The notes below the pieces were generated by a model that worked only from the letters and a program-made list of their open reading frames with translations, made no database searches and was not told where the DNA came from. This document shows, piece after piece, positions 1 to 9,032 of a DNA stretch of 64,000 bases (its first letter is position 1; every line of letters begins with the position of its first letter). Source of the DNA: Mycobacterium sp. shizuoka-1 (lineage in GTDB: Bacteria; Actinomycetota; Actinomycetes; Mycobacteriales; Mycobacteriaceae); the NCBI RefSeq assembly GCF_002723835.1, contig NZ_BEWG01000055.1, positions 1-64,000 on the forward strand. The letters are read 5' to 3'. Position numbers and translations under genes: made by a program.

Positions 1-206
1 CAGTACCAGGGATCGGCGCAGTAGCCGGGATACACCGGGCCGGCAATCGGGGCGGTGGGGCCGCCGCCGCGTACTTCGCCCTGTGCGCAGACCGTGGCGG
101 CGCCGGCGTTGTCGCAGTCGGCCGCGGCGGGGGTGGCGGTCAGCAGGGTGGCGGGCACCAGGGTGATGATCAATCCCAGCGTGATCTGCCGTTGACGTGT
201 GCGCAT
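1..206 (-). CDS. Small secreted protein, 3' end beyond the window
   Basis: Reading leftward from an ATG at 206 gives 68 residues before the window ends, with no stop. The first 29 residues form a typical signal peptide: a basic start (MRTRQRQ), a hydrophobic core, and an Ala-rich end (TPAAA) before DCDNAG. The mature part has spaced cysteines (DCD, VCA, YCA) and is rich in Gly and Pro, like the many small cysteine-containing exported proteins of mycobacteria. It was too short for an automatic ORF call. No function is recognised. The start is the only ATG in frame with the signal sequence. Confidence 0.6.
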   Translation of the reverse strand, partial: MRTRQRQITLGLIITLVPATLLTATPAAADCDNAGAATVCAQGEVRGGGPTAPIAGPVYPGYCADPWY

Positions 207-569
207 GGCCACCGCCTCGATTCCCCCGAACCAATTGTTCGGTGATTGTAATCCCCGGCGGGCGGAATCAGAACGCTCCGGGCTCACCCGGTTCGCGCTC
301 GAGTACGTCGCGGCGGTACGACGTCATCATTGCGAAGTACAGCCCGCCGAGCGCGGCGGCTCGGGGCCGTTTGCGCAGGTCTGGATGGTGCGGGTGGCTT
401 CGGTGAGCGACCGCCGTGTTAACGCTCGCGCAGGTGGCGGCGATGTACTGGCTGACAGTGCGGGGCTGTCGTGGGTTGGCTGGACCGTCTCGCGCTGCCG
501 CTTTGCAGGTTGTCGGGTTACCGTGGACAGCTGTCAACTGTCCGCGGGGGTACGAGCAAGGGGTTGTTC
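207..569. other. Intergenic region between two divergent secreted-protein genes
   Basis: The open frames here overlap each other on both strands and lack ribosome sites, so I call no gene. An inverted repeat (GGACAG, 7-base spacer, CTGTCC) lies at 525-543 just upstream of the gene starting at 570 and could be an operator. Confidence 0.4.
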
Positions 570-983
570 ATGCGCGCTGGGCGTGTTGCGGTGGCCGTGT
601 GCGGACTCGCGTTGGCGTTGGCGCCGACGGCCAATGCTGCTGACGACCTGATGAGCGGCACTTTTACGGTCCGGGGCCCGAACGAGGTGATGGACACCTG
701 GACCATCTCCAACCTCTGCAACGTGATCCAGGTGGGCTGCCTGGCGAACGTGACCTCGCCGCTGATCGAAGGAAAGGCCGTCTTTCAGGGCGCCCACACC
801 TGGGCGATGAAAGTCGTCGGTCAGGTGCCGGTATGCCCGGACAGGTCCAAGACCAAGGGCGCGATGATCTTCATGTGGAACAGCCAGACTCTGCAGGGTC
901 AGGTGACCGAGATCCAGCAGGGCAACTGCCAGATGACCCGGCCCGGGCAGTCGCAGATTCCGATTACGTTGGTGCCGGCTTAG
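570..983 (+). CDS. Secreted hypothetical protein (137 aa)
   Basis: The ATG at 570 is preceded by AAGGGG at 558-563 and opens a clear signal peptide (MRAGRVAVAVCGLALAL, then PTANA before ADD). A longer in-frame reading from 471 would bury the signal sequence, so 570 is preferred. The mature protein of about 113 residues has four cysteines (NLCNV, GCLAN, PVCPD, GNCQM), probably forming two disulfides. It starts with a strand-rich segment (SGTFTVRGPNEVMDTWTISN) seen in small mycobacterial exported proteins of unknown role. It is divergent from the gene at 1-206 and precedes the accessory island. No catalytic motif is visible. Confidence 0.7.
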   Translation: MRAGRVAVAVCGLALALAPTANAADDLMSGTFTVRGPNEVMDTWTISNLCNVIQVGCLANVTSPLIEGKAVFQGAHTWAMKVVGQVPVCPDRSKTKGAMIFMWNSQTLQGQVTEIQQGNCQMTRPGQSQIPITLVPA

Positions 984-1030
984 GGGGCTGGCTTCGCCGG
1001 AAAGGCCGCTGATCCGTCGGTCCACCGCAT

Positions 1031-1036
1031 TACTTT
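1031..1036 (+). promoter_or_regulatory. -10 box of a leaderless promoter
   Basis: TACTTT fits the actinobacterial TANNNT -10 box. Six bases later comes the ATG at 1043, so transcription would start on the A of the start codon. This is the usual arrangement of mycobacterial leaderless mRNAs and favours 1043 over the GTG at 1037 as the start. Confidence 0.5.
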
Positions 1037-1042
1037 GTGCCA

Positions 1043-1927
1043 ATGCGTTGGTACGCCCGCCCCCAAAACGAACCCCTCGCTCTGAGGGTCGCGCCTCGTC
1101 TCGCCTCTTGGAACAAAACCGACGATCCAGATCAGGTTCGGCTGCGGGCGTATCTGGCTGACACAGAGGCGCTTCTCGCGGAATCAAGGACAGACGGCGA
1201 ATGGGCGCTGAGGCTCGACGTTGGGTTGCCCGCGGACCGGGACCTCCTCGGGATGTCAGATCTCGACAACTTCGCCTACCCCCTCGCGTACCACCTCAAG
1301 GATCCCGGGTTGGTCTCCGTCTGGTGCACTAAGCAGCATGGCGAGCGGTCCTTTGTGCGGATCGACGCGGCACGTGAGGTAGCTGCACCGTCGACAGCAG
1401 TGTTGGTTGCTAAGACGAACGCGTCAGCGACCACCGTTGCTTACAAGGAGCAGATCCACGCCGCCGTCGCACACGCCGCCGAACTCCCAGACGGACCCGT
1501 CAGGCTCGAGCTGTCGTTCGTGGTCGGTCGGCGCAGGAATTGGGTGAACCTCTGGAAGCAGACAATCGACTCACTCGATCCCATACTCGGGCGTACCAAC
1601 CCAGATCGTGCATGGCATCCCCGTGACGGCAGGATCACAGAACTCGGCATGCACGTCGCCGTTGATCCTGCCGCCGGTAACGAAATTGTGGTGGGAATCG
1701 CTGCCACGGAATCTACAGCTGGCGACGTAGTGTCGGCGCCTCAACGGAAGGTGGTCTTCCAGAGTCACGGCGTGTGCCTCGGCAGACGCGAGTTGCCGGA
1801 CGGAAAGGCGACGGCGTGGGATGTCTCGTTCCCGCACTGGCCCGCTGCAATGACGATGTCCACCGGGCAGGCGCAAGCGTTGCGCGATGCCCTGGTCGGG
1901 GTTTTCGGTGGCGAGGACGCTCAATGA
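1043..1927 (+). CDS. RusA-like hypothetical protein in island, paired with DUF6308 gene
   Basis: A 294-residue protein with no confident family name. Two segments resemble the RusA Holliday-junction resolvase core. The first, near residue 75, has SDLDNFAYPLAYHL. The second, near 165-200, has NLWKQTIDSLDPILG followed by the RDGRITEL strand. RusA carries catalytic aspartates in a DIDNxxK..DAL helix and a DD.Q strand. Here the first copy keeps DLDN and the second keeps the helix and the D-G-R-I strand, so this may be a tandem or degenerate RusA fold (inference). The stop overlaps the next start as ATGA, so the two genes are translationally coupled. A -10 box six bases upstream supports the ATG at 1043; GTG 1037 is the alternative. 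Confidence 0.6.
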   Translation: MRWYARPQNEPLALRVAPRLASWNKTDDPDQVRLRAYLADTEALLAESRTDGEWALRLDVGLPADRDLLGMSDLDNFAYPLAYHLKDPGLVSVWCTKQHGERSFVRIDAAREVAAPSTAVLVAKTNASATTVAYKEQIHAAVAHAAELPDGPVRLELSFVVGRRRNWVNLWKQTIDSLDPILGRTNPDRAWHPRDGRITELGMHVAVDPAAGNEIVVGIAATESTAGDVVSAPQRKVVFQSHGVCLGRRELPDGKATAWDVSFPHWPAAMTMSTGQAQALRDALVGVFGGEDAQ

Positions 1928-2541
1928 CAAAGTTTCGGTTCGATCTGGCTGAGTGGTTTGCCCGCAACGCGGACCAAGTCCGCAGTGACCTTGTCGGGTA
2001 CTTCGGAGGAGGAAAGCAACCCTTCACCGGGCGATGGTTTGAACAGTTCGCGGCGATCAGTGACCCCAATCGGTTCGAAGCTTCCGATTTACTCGCAGCT
2101 GAAGCCCTCAGCGTGACAGTGCCGACCGAGGCGGCAGCGTCGCTTCTGATTGTTGATAGCGATCGGTTCAGCTCGTTACTCAAGGAGATTCCGCGCGAAC
2201 AGAACCTCTGGGAGGTGGACCGATCAGATGTGGGTGCAGGAAGTGCCGCCGACAAACTGCACGGAGAGTTGCGGACCTTGTCAGGAATCGGATGGGTTGT
2301 CGCGGGCAAGCTCATGGCGGCGAAACGTCCCGAACTGATCCCAATTCTCGACAATGTGGTTCGTGACTATCTGCAACCACCGAAAGGATTCTTCTGGGTG
2401 ACGATGCGCGACGAGTTGTCGGATCCTGCACGTAGGAAGGTCATTTCCGAGGTTTGCAAGGTTGCCCCGTCACATGTGAGCCTGCTTAGACGGATAGACG
2501 TCGCACTCTGGAGGGCAGCGAAGCGTGGCGCCAATCTGTGA
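1924..2541 (+). CDS. DUF6308 family protein (205 aa)
   Basis: The sequence follows the DUF6308 pattern as I know it: an LSVTVP segment, LLKEIP, NLWEV, then the core GIGWVVAGKLMAAKRPELIP and a C-terminal LLRRIDVALW. The core suggests a helix-hairpin-helix-like alpha-helical fold, as in DNA-binding glycosylase-type proteins, but no activity is established. The ATG at 1924 overlaps the upstream stop by ATGA. A longer in-frame reading from 1774 lies inside the upstream gene and is rejected. The gene converges on the giant SNF2 helicase gene, with 62 bases between the stop codons and no clear terminator hairpin there. Confidence 0.75.
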   Translation: MTKFRFDLAEWFARNADQVRSDLVGYFGGGKQPFTGRWFEQFAAISDPNRFEASDLLAAEALSVTVPTEAAASLLIVDSDRFSSLLKEIPREQNLWEVDRSDVGAGSAADKLHGELRTLSGIGWVVAGKLMAAKRPELIPILDNVVRDYLQPPKGFFWVTMRDELSDPARRKVISEVCKVAPSHVSLLRRIDVALWRAAKRGANL

Positions 2542-2603
2542 GCTCGACTGCCTCGGCGACGTGCCAGGTGGCGTTTGAGCTTCGATGAGCGGCACAAGAA
2601 CTT

Positions 2604-5600
2604 TCAGCTCATTTCCGCCAATCGGTGGTCCAGATAGCGAGCGACCGACGGATTGGCGATCAGACGCTTTTTCCCGTCCGGTCCGTGAATCTCCCAGTGG
2701 GACTTCGAGTGTTCGACCACAACGGTGTGCAGAGGATCGGTGCCGATGAGCATGCCACGTTTGGACAAGAGCCGCCCGTGTTCGCGGGCTTCTTGACGGG
2801 TAGGCGGACGCGTCGATGAACATCCTTGGCAGAGCCACATTCCGCTGACTGGCGTGTCTACGCATCTCTTGCAAATGGCGATACCACAGCAATCGCACCC
2901 AACAATGCCGTCTGCGCACGCGGGGCAAACTGGCTGTTGGCAGTAACCGCATTGGGCGGCAACTGATCCGAAATGTCCCTCGCGATCGATTCCGCCCCAA
3001 TCGAGGATTTGTCTGCTGATCTGATCGACGCGTCGGGCGTCGGTCTGACCGGGCGCGAGGACAACGTGATACCGCCACTCGTGGCCGTCGCTATCAGAGA
3101 CGGTCTGTGCTACCGATGCGCCAATATCCAGCCGGCTCCGGGGCGCCGGCGGGATCAACTTCTGCAAGAGACTCCGAAGCCCTTGCGGAAGGTCACCGAG
3201 ATGCGGGATGACGACCAATTGGTCCGGCATCCACGCGGCAAGCGCATCGCTCGTGCCGCTAGCAAGCGACCTTGGACCCGTCTTGATCTGCCCGCGTGGC
3301 GCGATATGGATTGAAGTCGCCGTGGCGTTCGAGATGGTGGACAAGGTGACCTTGCTTGGATCGGTGTAGACCCCGACCTCGTCGACATCCCCCAGGTCCA
3401 TGTGCCGCGACAGCAGGGTTGCTGCGGGAGCGTGCTCCGACGCTGAAATCAGATACCAATGCACCTCCTCGAGTCGGCGAACACCGAGGGCCACCAGGTT
3501 CGCAAGGTTCGCGATCACCGCCTCGGTGTCACTTCCAGCGGCCAACTTTCGGACCGTGGGCTGTGGGTTCCATGCATCAATCACCCAGGGCGGCATCAAC
3601 TCGGTCGCGCCCCACTCTGCGATGACCTCCCGGTCATCCGAGTCATCAATTGTTACTTCGCTGATCCCGTCGGGTGTGACCGCCACCTCGAAACCTGAAC
3701 GCTCCCAACGCATGATCAGCTGAGTGGTCGAAGGGTGTTCCAGGCCGCTCAGGACAGATTTAAGCCGATTCGGAGTTTGGAGGGCCGCTTCTGGAAAATG
3801 TGCCAACGGCGGGAATAGTTCTACGACAGCTGCAGCCACGTTGTCCGCAGGCGACGAGTTCGATACGGGGCTTCTCCCGGAGGCATTGAGTTCTGGTGCC
3901 GACCAGACAGATCGGAAACTGCGTGTCGAGTGAACGACGAGCCGGCGGTCTGTCTTTACCGACTCGGGTTTGAGTATCTGAGTGGTGGGAAGGACCTGTG
4001 TGTGCAGAGCGCGGCTTGCCGCCAAGCGCACCCGGTACGAGTCGTCGATATGACTGCGGTCGAAAGCAACCCACCGCGTGATGGCGCCGTGGCGGACGAT
4101 CGCTTGCTCGTAGGCTCGCCCTCGGTTGATGAGCACGACAGCAGCATGGCCGTCTGTGCCGGCGTGAACTGTTGCCCCATGCGCGGCGAGACCTGCCGGG
4201 AGTGCTGCCCTCTGCTGGTCAGTTATTGGTGCGATGCTGCTGCAGGCTGGGCAACGATCATCGACTCGGCACGACAGGCACATGGCGCGTTCGCACATCA
4301 CACAAGCTGTTACCTGCGGGTCGCGACCACAATCCGTACAGGCGTGGTCACTACAGAGAAGGCACCGCAGATTAGACACCTTGTGAGCAGTTGATGCGCA
4401 CCGTCGGCACACCTCGTGTGAACAGCCTCCGCACGTAAGCGAGGCCAACTGGCCGAACTCGTCACATGCACGGCACGCCCACGAATCGCATGATGAGCAC
4501 AGTGCCGCAGCTCCGGCGGCGTAGAAGTGACCGTCCCGGCATACTCCGAAATTAGACTGCCGGATCCCGAGGTCGTCGACCTGGGGAGCGAGCGGAAATC
4601 CGTCGAAGGTTTGATAAGTGTGCGTTGCGATGCCGTGCCCGTGCCACGTCTCCGAAACTGCCAGGCCGTTGCGCATCGCAGCAGTGAAGCTACGGTTGCT
4701 CTTCGTGACCAGAGCCGCGGCGAGTGCACTCGGCAGCGATGCGATACCCCGTAACGCAGACGGATTGGAAAGCACGCCCAAAGCCGCCAGTGATTCGCTG
4801 TCAGCCTGCACGATTTCGGCATCGGCCGTGAGCTCGACCAGCTTTGCAACCGGACGAATATCGCGCATTTGGAGCGTGCACTCCGCTGGTGAGGGGAACT
4901 CGCCGCCGATCTGAACTACCTCTTTGGTGGTCTTGCCTAGCCTTCCACCCGGCATTCCGATCGAGGAGAGGTAGTCGTAGGCACCCAACTGTTCGGCGGG
5001 TGAGAATCCCGGCGGACAACCGATCCACTTAACCTCCCCGGCCCCGTGTCGAGAGGTGACGAGAACTGCCTCGTTCCTTCGTTCCAATGTGACTCGGATA
5101 TCCGGAAGTTCCGCTCCGCCGATCGTCGAGTCTTCAGTCGAGGGTGTCCGCCATTGAATGTCTGCAGCCCGCACATCGGATACTTGCGGGAAACCTTCAT
5201 CGTTGATGGAGGAGTTCTCCTGCACGATGCTGTCTGCTTCGAGGTATGTGTCTACGAAATATGATCGGCGAGTCACCAATACCGCTAAACGCGGTGGCGG
5301 CGCGACATCGCTGCGCAGCTTTCTTAGCAGATGGGCAATTCCGGACTCCACTTCGGAGACAACAGGAATCGCCGGTGCCGATATCGGAAGGTCGGCTAGC
5401 GCCTTACTGTCGATCGAAGAACCACCGTCGGAAGCAACCGACAATTCGACCGCGACCCTTTCTGTGCCAGCTAGCCGCGCACGAGCGTCGCTGTGCTGCA
5501 ATCGCCGCCCGGTTAAGTCGCGCGTGACCAGACCACAGTCCAACGGCAAGCCGTTCTGTCTCGCATACGCACGTACGCGGGCCCGTTGCGGATCGTCTGC

Positions 5601-8600
5601 GTCTTCGTCAACAACGACCGTCGAAGTCGACGTTGGCCGAACCAATTCGGCAACTCGTTCGCCCACCCGAAGAATGTTGTGGCCATTGAGCCTCCAGGCA
5701 ATCGAGTACTGATCGTCCAGTTCGGGAGCGCGTTCGGGCGAGGTGCAGGTTCGGCACAGCCCCCCGGTCTCGCGCCGGCACCTTCCGCAACTTGGCTGTC
5801 CGCATGCTGCGCATTGCGCAAAGACTGCGTCCTCGCCGCACGCCTGGCACAGTACATGGCTGCAAGACTCACAGCTGGTCGCTTCAGACTCGTCCACCCA
5901 ATGCATTTCGGAGCAGAGGGCGAGGATGCCGATGGTATTGCCAGAAGCGTCACTCTCCACGACGATGGGCTCATCAGTGCCCCACTCATATGTGATAGAG
6001 GTTTCGTCCCCACTTGGCCCCGCCCAAGTCTCCTCGACCAGCCAGTCATCTTCGTCGAGGGTGACGGCGAGTACTTTCGCTCGAGCGCGGACATCGGGGC
6101 GTCGGCTGAGACGATTCTCTTCTGAGCGTAACGCCCGTTGAAGACGAGCGCGGTCTTCCCCGGTCGTGTCGGCGATCTGTGCCTTGTAGCCGCTCACGAC
6201 GCGCGCGAGCTCTTGGCTTTGTTCTTTTTCAATGATCTTCGAACGTTCGCGGCGAAGCTTCTCGAGTTGAGCTGTCGCTGCGCGTTCGAACTGGGCGATC
6301 ACCTTCTGCGCAGTACCGAATGAGAGCGGCAGCGACTCGCCGTCGTGGAGTGGGCGCCGAGGCAGCCGACCTTCGTGATGGCCATTGATGTCTGCAGTGA
6401 TGAGATGTTCTGTCGTCTCTGCCTCGCCGACAGTAGCTCGGAATGTCGCTTGACCATTCCACGATCCAGAGGGAATAAGGCGTCGACGGACCAGCCGGAT
6501 GGAGGCCGAATGTCGATAGGGACTGGGGCCAATATCGTCGGGGATCACCGGGACGGTGGCATGCATGTCGCCGCGGACGCGGAGGAGGCCGAGCAGTTCG
6601 TCGAATACCGGGGAGCCGACGGCACAGAGCTCAGCGTCGGAGTGGTGTTCGAGACCAAACCGGTCGAAGGCCAGATGCATCACCGTTCGGCCACCGAGTT
6701 CCTGCTCGAACTCTTCATCGAACTTCGCAGTCAGGAAGGCGCCATCACCGTCGCCGGTGTCGTGCAGGATCTCGGCGTTAAGCGCGTCGAGAACGCTGCG
6801 CACCCAAGTCTGTACGCGGCGCTGTCGCATCCGCGCCCGTTCGCTCACCTCAGGTGCGAGCTCCGTGCTGCCAGCCTTGGTGAGCCCCTCGCGATGGTCG
6901 AATGCCGTCGCCATCCATTGGCTCATGCCGCTATCGGCGGCAATCAGTTCGGAGGCCTTCTCACGGGCGTGCACCAGCTCGGTGCCAAGCTGGTTGAGGA
7001 GGTTTTGCATCTTGGAGTCGTTCTCGGCGAATAGAGCTTCCATGACACGTGTTTCGAAGCTTGCGGTCTTCGAGTCATCGAGTTCGCCCAGAATTGTGGT
7101 GACCTGTCCGAACAACAGCTCAAACATGCGCAGTTTGTGGGCTAGCAGTCCGTAGACGCTCTCATCGATCGTTCCTCGCGCGTAAAGGTTGGCAACAAAC
7201 ACCTCGTCCTTAGGCTGGGTGAGGCGGTCCACTCGGCCGATGCGCTGCTCAATTCGCATGGGATTCCAGGGAAGGTCGTAGTTCAGCACGCAGTTGCAGA
7301 ACTGCAAGTTCTGACCCTCGGCACCAGCGTCGGTCGAGATCATGATTGGCGCGTCACCGGACTTGAAGGCGGCGATAGTCGCAGCGCGCTCACCCGCTGA
7401 CATCGAGCCATGGAACGACCGGGCGTTGAGCCCCTCTAGTTCCATGCGTCGAAGCAACCCCGTGACAGTGTCGGTGTGCTGGGTGAAAATCAACACCCGG
7501 CCGTGTTCTCGCAACCAGTCTCGGGTGATGTCCAGCGCGGTGTCTTCACGCGCTGACTCGTTGATGTCCATGGCGCGATGTCCGATTTCGAGGAGCACTT
7601 CTCGAACCCGAGGGTCAGGATGACGCTCGGCCATCCGTAGCGCTGTCGTCCCCATCGCGAATGGGCTTGCGGTGAGACGGAGTGCCAGGCTTCGACGACG
7701 CATCGCGTCGCCAGGGTCGCGCATCACCGCGCGCAGCAATTGAGTTGCTAAGACGTAAAGCTCCTGCTCCCGGGAGCCCAGGTTGACGGGAACATCTACC
7801 GCGCGACGCACCACTCGGTCCACGCCGGCCTGAGCGCGAGTGGTGCGGATCATCACGCTGCTAATGAGCCGGCGCAGCGCGGCTGGGTCATTTGGCGTGC
7901 GGGGGTCGTATCCCTTCATGAACTGGCGCTTGAAATCGGTGACTGAACTGAATGTGCCGGGTCTGAGCAACTCGACGAGCCGGTAAAGCTCGAGTAGGTC
8001 GTTCTGTACGGGCGTCGCGGTCAGGAAGAACGCGTAGCGGCATTTCGTCGTCAATGAAGTGATGACATCACGAGTCTTCCGCGCGCCACTACCGGCAGCG
8101 CGATGAGCTTCGTCCACGATGACGATGTCCCAAGGCTTCTTGGTGAGTTTCTCAGCATTGCTTCGACCCAGTGTCAGACTGAGGATCAGTCTGTCCTGCT
8201 GCTGGATCTCGGGACCACGAGCCGCGATGTCGAAACTCATGTCGAACTTACTGTTCATCTCCTCGCGCCACTGATCGCGCAACGGTGCCGGGCACAAGAT
8301 GAGCACTCGCTTCGCGAGCCCACGTAGCGCGAGCTCCTTGACTGCTAAACCGGCTTCGATGGTCTTGCCGAGGCCAACTTCATCGGCAAGTACAGCGCGG
8401 CCCCGTAACCGAGACAACGCATGCCGCGCAACAGCCTCTTGATGTGGCATCCGGTCGACGTTTGAAACATCGACCGCTAGAAGTTCCTCGAAGTCGTCGA
8501 GCGTTGCAAGCTCTTCCCCTTGCAGACGCAGTTCCACCAGGGAGAGTTCATCGAATCCCGCAGCCTTCAGTTGCTCAGCCAGGAGTTCACGTGCGGTGCT

Positions 8601-9032
8601 GAGGAACCCAATTGTGCGGTCACCACCTGCGCCCCAGTCGTATTCGGTGTCAGCGTGAAACTGGCGGTCGACGGTGGCGCGACGCTTCTTGGCCTTCGCT
8701 CCACTCGACTTGGCGATCGGGACAGGCGGTGGCGTAACGATACTGATCTGGCTCGGCGTCCCTGGCGGCAGAAGCTGCAGCCGGTACACGGTATCGACGA
8801 GTCGCAGCCGCAACAGGCCACCTTCTTGACCCCAATCTTGCAGACGTTCGGTGAGCAGTTCACCGCTAAGTTGTCGGCTACGTCCGCTCCACTGCGCCAG
8901 AAACGGTTCACTCTCGAGTTCGAGCTCGATGGCTGAACTATGTTCCGGCAGTGCTAGCGCTGCCGACTCCCGCTCAGTAAGCGCGAGCAGGCCAGTTTCT
9001 AGGATTTGGTGGGTGATTCGCTTCTCGATCAT
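2604..9032 (-). CDS. Giant SNF2/RapA-type helicase with three zinc-module arrays (2142 aa)
   Basis: Residues 1-200 are an N-terminal region. The SNF2 ATPase core follows: motif I DEVGLGKT at 217-224, DEAH at 307-310, TATP near 338, STDAGAEGQNLQ near 566 and QRIGRVDR at 596-603. After a helical stretch (about 905-985) come three cysteine arrays at 1054-1096, 1512-1597 and 2028-2071. Each is built from exact C-x2-C-x4-C-x2-C units (two, four and two) and closes with a lone C-x2-C. Arrays 2 and 3 are each followed by a similar module of about 70 residues containing a GTD...H..VV segment. The ATG overlaps the upstream stop (ATGA). It is the last gene of the island operon. A nucleic-acid translocase using zinc modules for recognition is the likely role (inference). 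I do not know a described defence protein with this architecture. Confidence 0.85.
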   Translation of the reverse strand: MIEKRITHQILETGLLALTERESAALALPEHSSAIELELESEPFLAQWSGRSRQLSGELLTERLQDWGQEGGLLRLRLVDTVYRLQLLPPGTPSQISIVTPPPVPIAKSSGAKAKKRRATVDRQFHADTEYDWGAGGDRTIGFLSTARELLAEQLKAAGFDELSLVELRLQGEELATLDDFEELLAVDVSNVDRMPHQEAVARHALSRLRGRAVLADEVGLGKTIEAGLAVKELALRGLAKRVLILCPAPLRDQWREEMNSKFDMSFDIAARGPEIQQQDRLILSLTLGRSNAEKLTKKPWDIVIVDEAHRAAGSGARKTRDVITSLTTKCRYAFFLTATPVQNDLLELYRLVELLRPGTFSSVTDFKRQFMKGYDPRTPNDPAALRRLISSVMIRTTRAQAGVDRVVRRAVDVPVNLGSREQELYVLATQLLRAVMRDPGDAMRRRSLALRLTASPFAMGTTALRMAERHPDPRVREVLLEIGHRAMDINESAREDTALDITRDWLREHGRVLIFTQHTDTVTGLLRRMELEGLNARSFHGSMSAGERAATIAAFKSGDAPIMISTDAGAEGQNLQFCNCVLNYDLPWNPMRIEQRIGRVDRLTQPKDEVFVANLYARGTIDESVYGLLAHKLRMFELLFGQVTTILGELDDSKTASFETRVMEALFAENDSKMQNLLNQLGTELVHAREKASELIAADSGMSQWMATAFDHREGLTKAGSTELAPEVSERARMRQRRVQTWVRSVLDALNAEILHDTGDGDGAFLTAKFDEEFEQELGGRTVMHLAFDRFGLEHHSDAELCAVGSPVFDELLGLLRVRGDMHATVPVIPDDIGPSPYRHSASIRLVRRRLIPSGSWNGQATFRATVGEAETTEHLITADINGHHEGRLPRRPLHDGESLPLSFGTAQKVIAQFERAATAQLEKLRRERSKIIEKEQSQELARVVSGYKAQIADTTGEDRARLQRALRSEENRLSRRPDVRARAKVLAVTLDEDDWLVEETWAGPSGDETSITYEWGTDEPIVVESDASGNTIGILALCSEMHWVDESEATSCESCSHVLCQACGEDAVFAQCAACGQPSCGRCRRETGGLCRTCTSPERAPELDDQYSIAWRLNGHNILRVGERVAELVRPTSTSTVVVDEDADDPQRARVRAYARQNGLPLDCGLVTRDLTGRRLQHSDARARLAGTERVAVELSVASDGGSSIDSKALADLPISAPAIPVVSEVESGIAHLLRKLRSDVAPPPRLAVLVTRRSYFVDTYLEADSIVQENSSINDEGFPQVSDVRAADIQWRTPSTEDSTIGGAELPDIRVTLERRNEAVLVTSRHGAGEVKWIGCPPGFSPAEQLGAYDYLSSIGMPGGRLGKTTKEVVQIGGEFPSPAECTLQMRDIRPVAKLVELTADAEIVQADSESLAALGVLSNPSALRGIASLPSALAAALVTKSNRSFTAAMRNGLAVSETWHGHGIATHTYQTFDGFPLAPQVDDLGIRQSNFGVCRDGHFYAAGAAALCSSCDSWACRACDEFGQLASLTCGGCSHEVCRRCASTAHKVSNLRCLLCSDHACTDCGRDPQVTACVMCERAMCLSCRVDDRCPACSSIAPITDQQRAALPAGLAAHGATVHAGTDGHAAVVLINRGRAYEQAIVRHGAITRWVAFDRSHIDDSYRVRLAASRALHTQVLPTTQILKPESVKTDRRLVVHSTRSFRSVWSAPELNASGRSPVSNSSPADNVAAAVVELFPPLAHFPEAALQTPNRLKSVLSGLEHPSTTQLIMRWERSGFEVAVTPDGISEVTIDDSDDREVIAEWGATELMPPWVIDAWNPQPTVRKLAAGSDTEAVIANLANLVALGVRRLEEVHWYLISASEHAPAATLLSRHMDLGDVDEVGVYTDPSKVTLSTISNATATSIHIAPRGQIKTGPRSLASGTSDALAAWMPDQLVVIPHLGDLPQGLRSLLQKLIPPAPRSRLDIGASVAQTVSDSDGHEWRYHVVLAPGQTDARRVDQISRQILDWGGIDREGHFGSVAAQCGYCQQPVCPACADGIVGCDCCGIAICKRCVDTPVSGMWLCQGCSSTRPPTRQEAREHGRLLSKRGMLIGTDPLHTVVVEHSKSHWEIHGPDGKKRLIANPSVARYLDHRLAEMS

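Noticed and set aside
984..1042. A tRNA-type or direct-repeat attachment site at the left island border
   Set aside because: No tRNA cloverleaf, integrase gene or repeated segment shared with 33451-33744 was found by eye; a computed repeat search could still find one.
1713..2354. Long minus-strand open frame over the DUF6308 gene
   Set aside because: Antisense shadow of two coupled plus-strand genes with clear start/stop overlap and a family match.
2604..9032. Whether the giant SNF2 gene is two genes joined by an error
   Set aside because: A single frame without stops contains ordered, conserved motifs from end to end, so it is kept as one gene; only an independent assembly could settle it.
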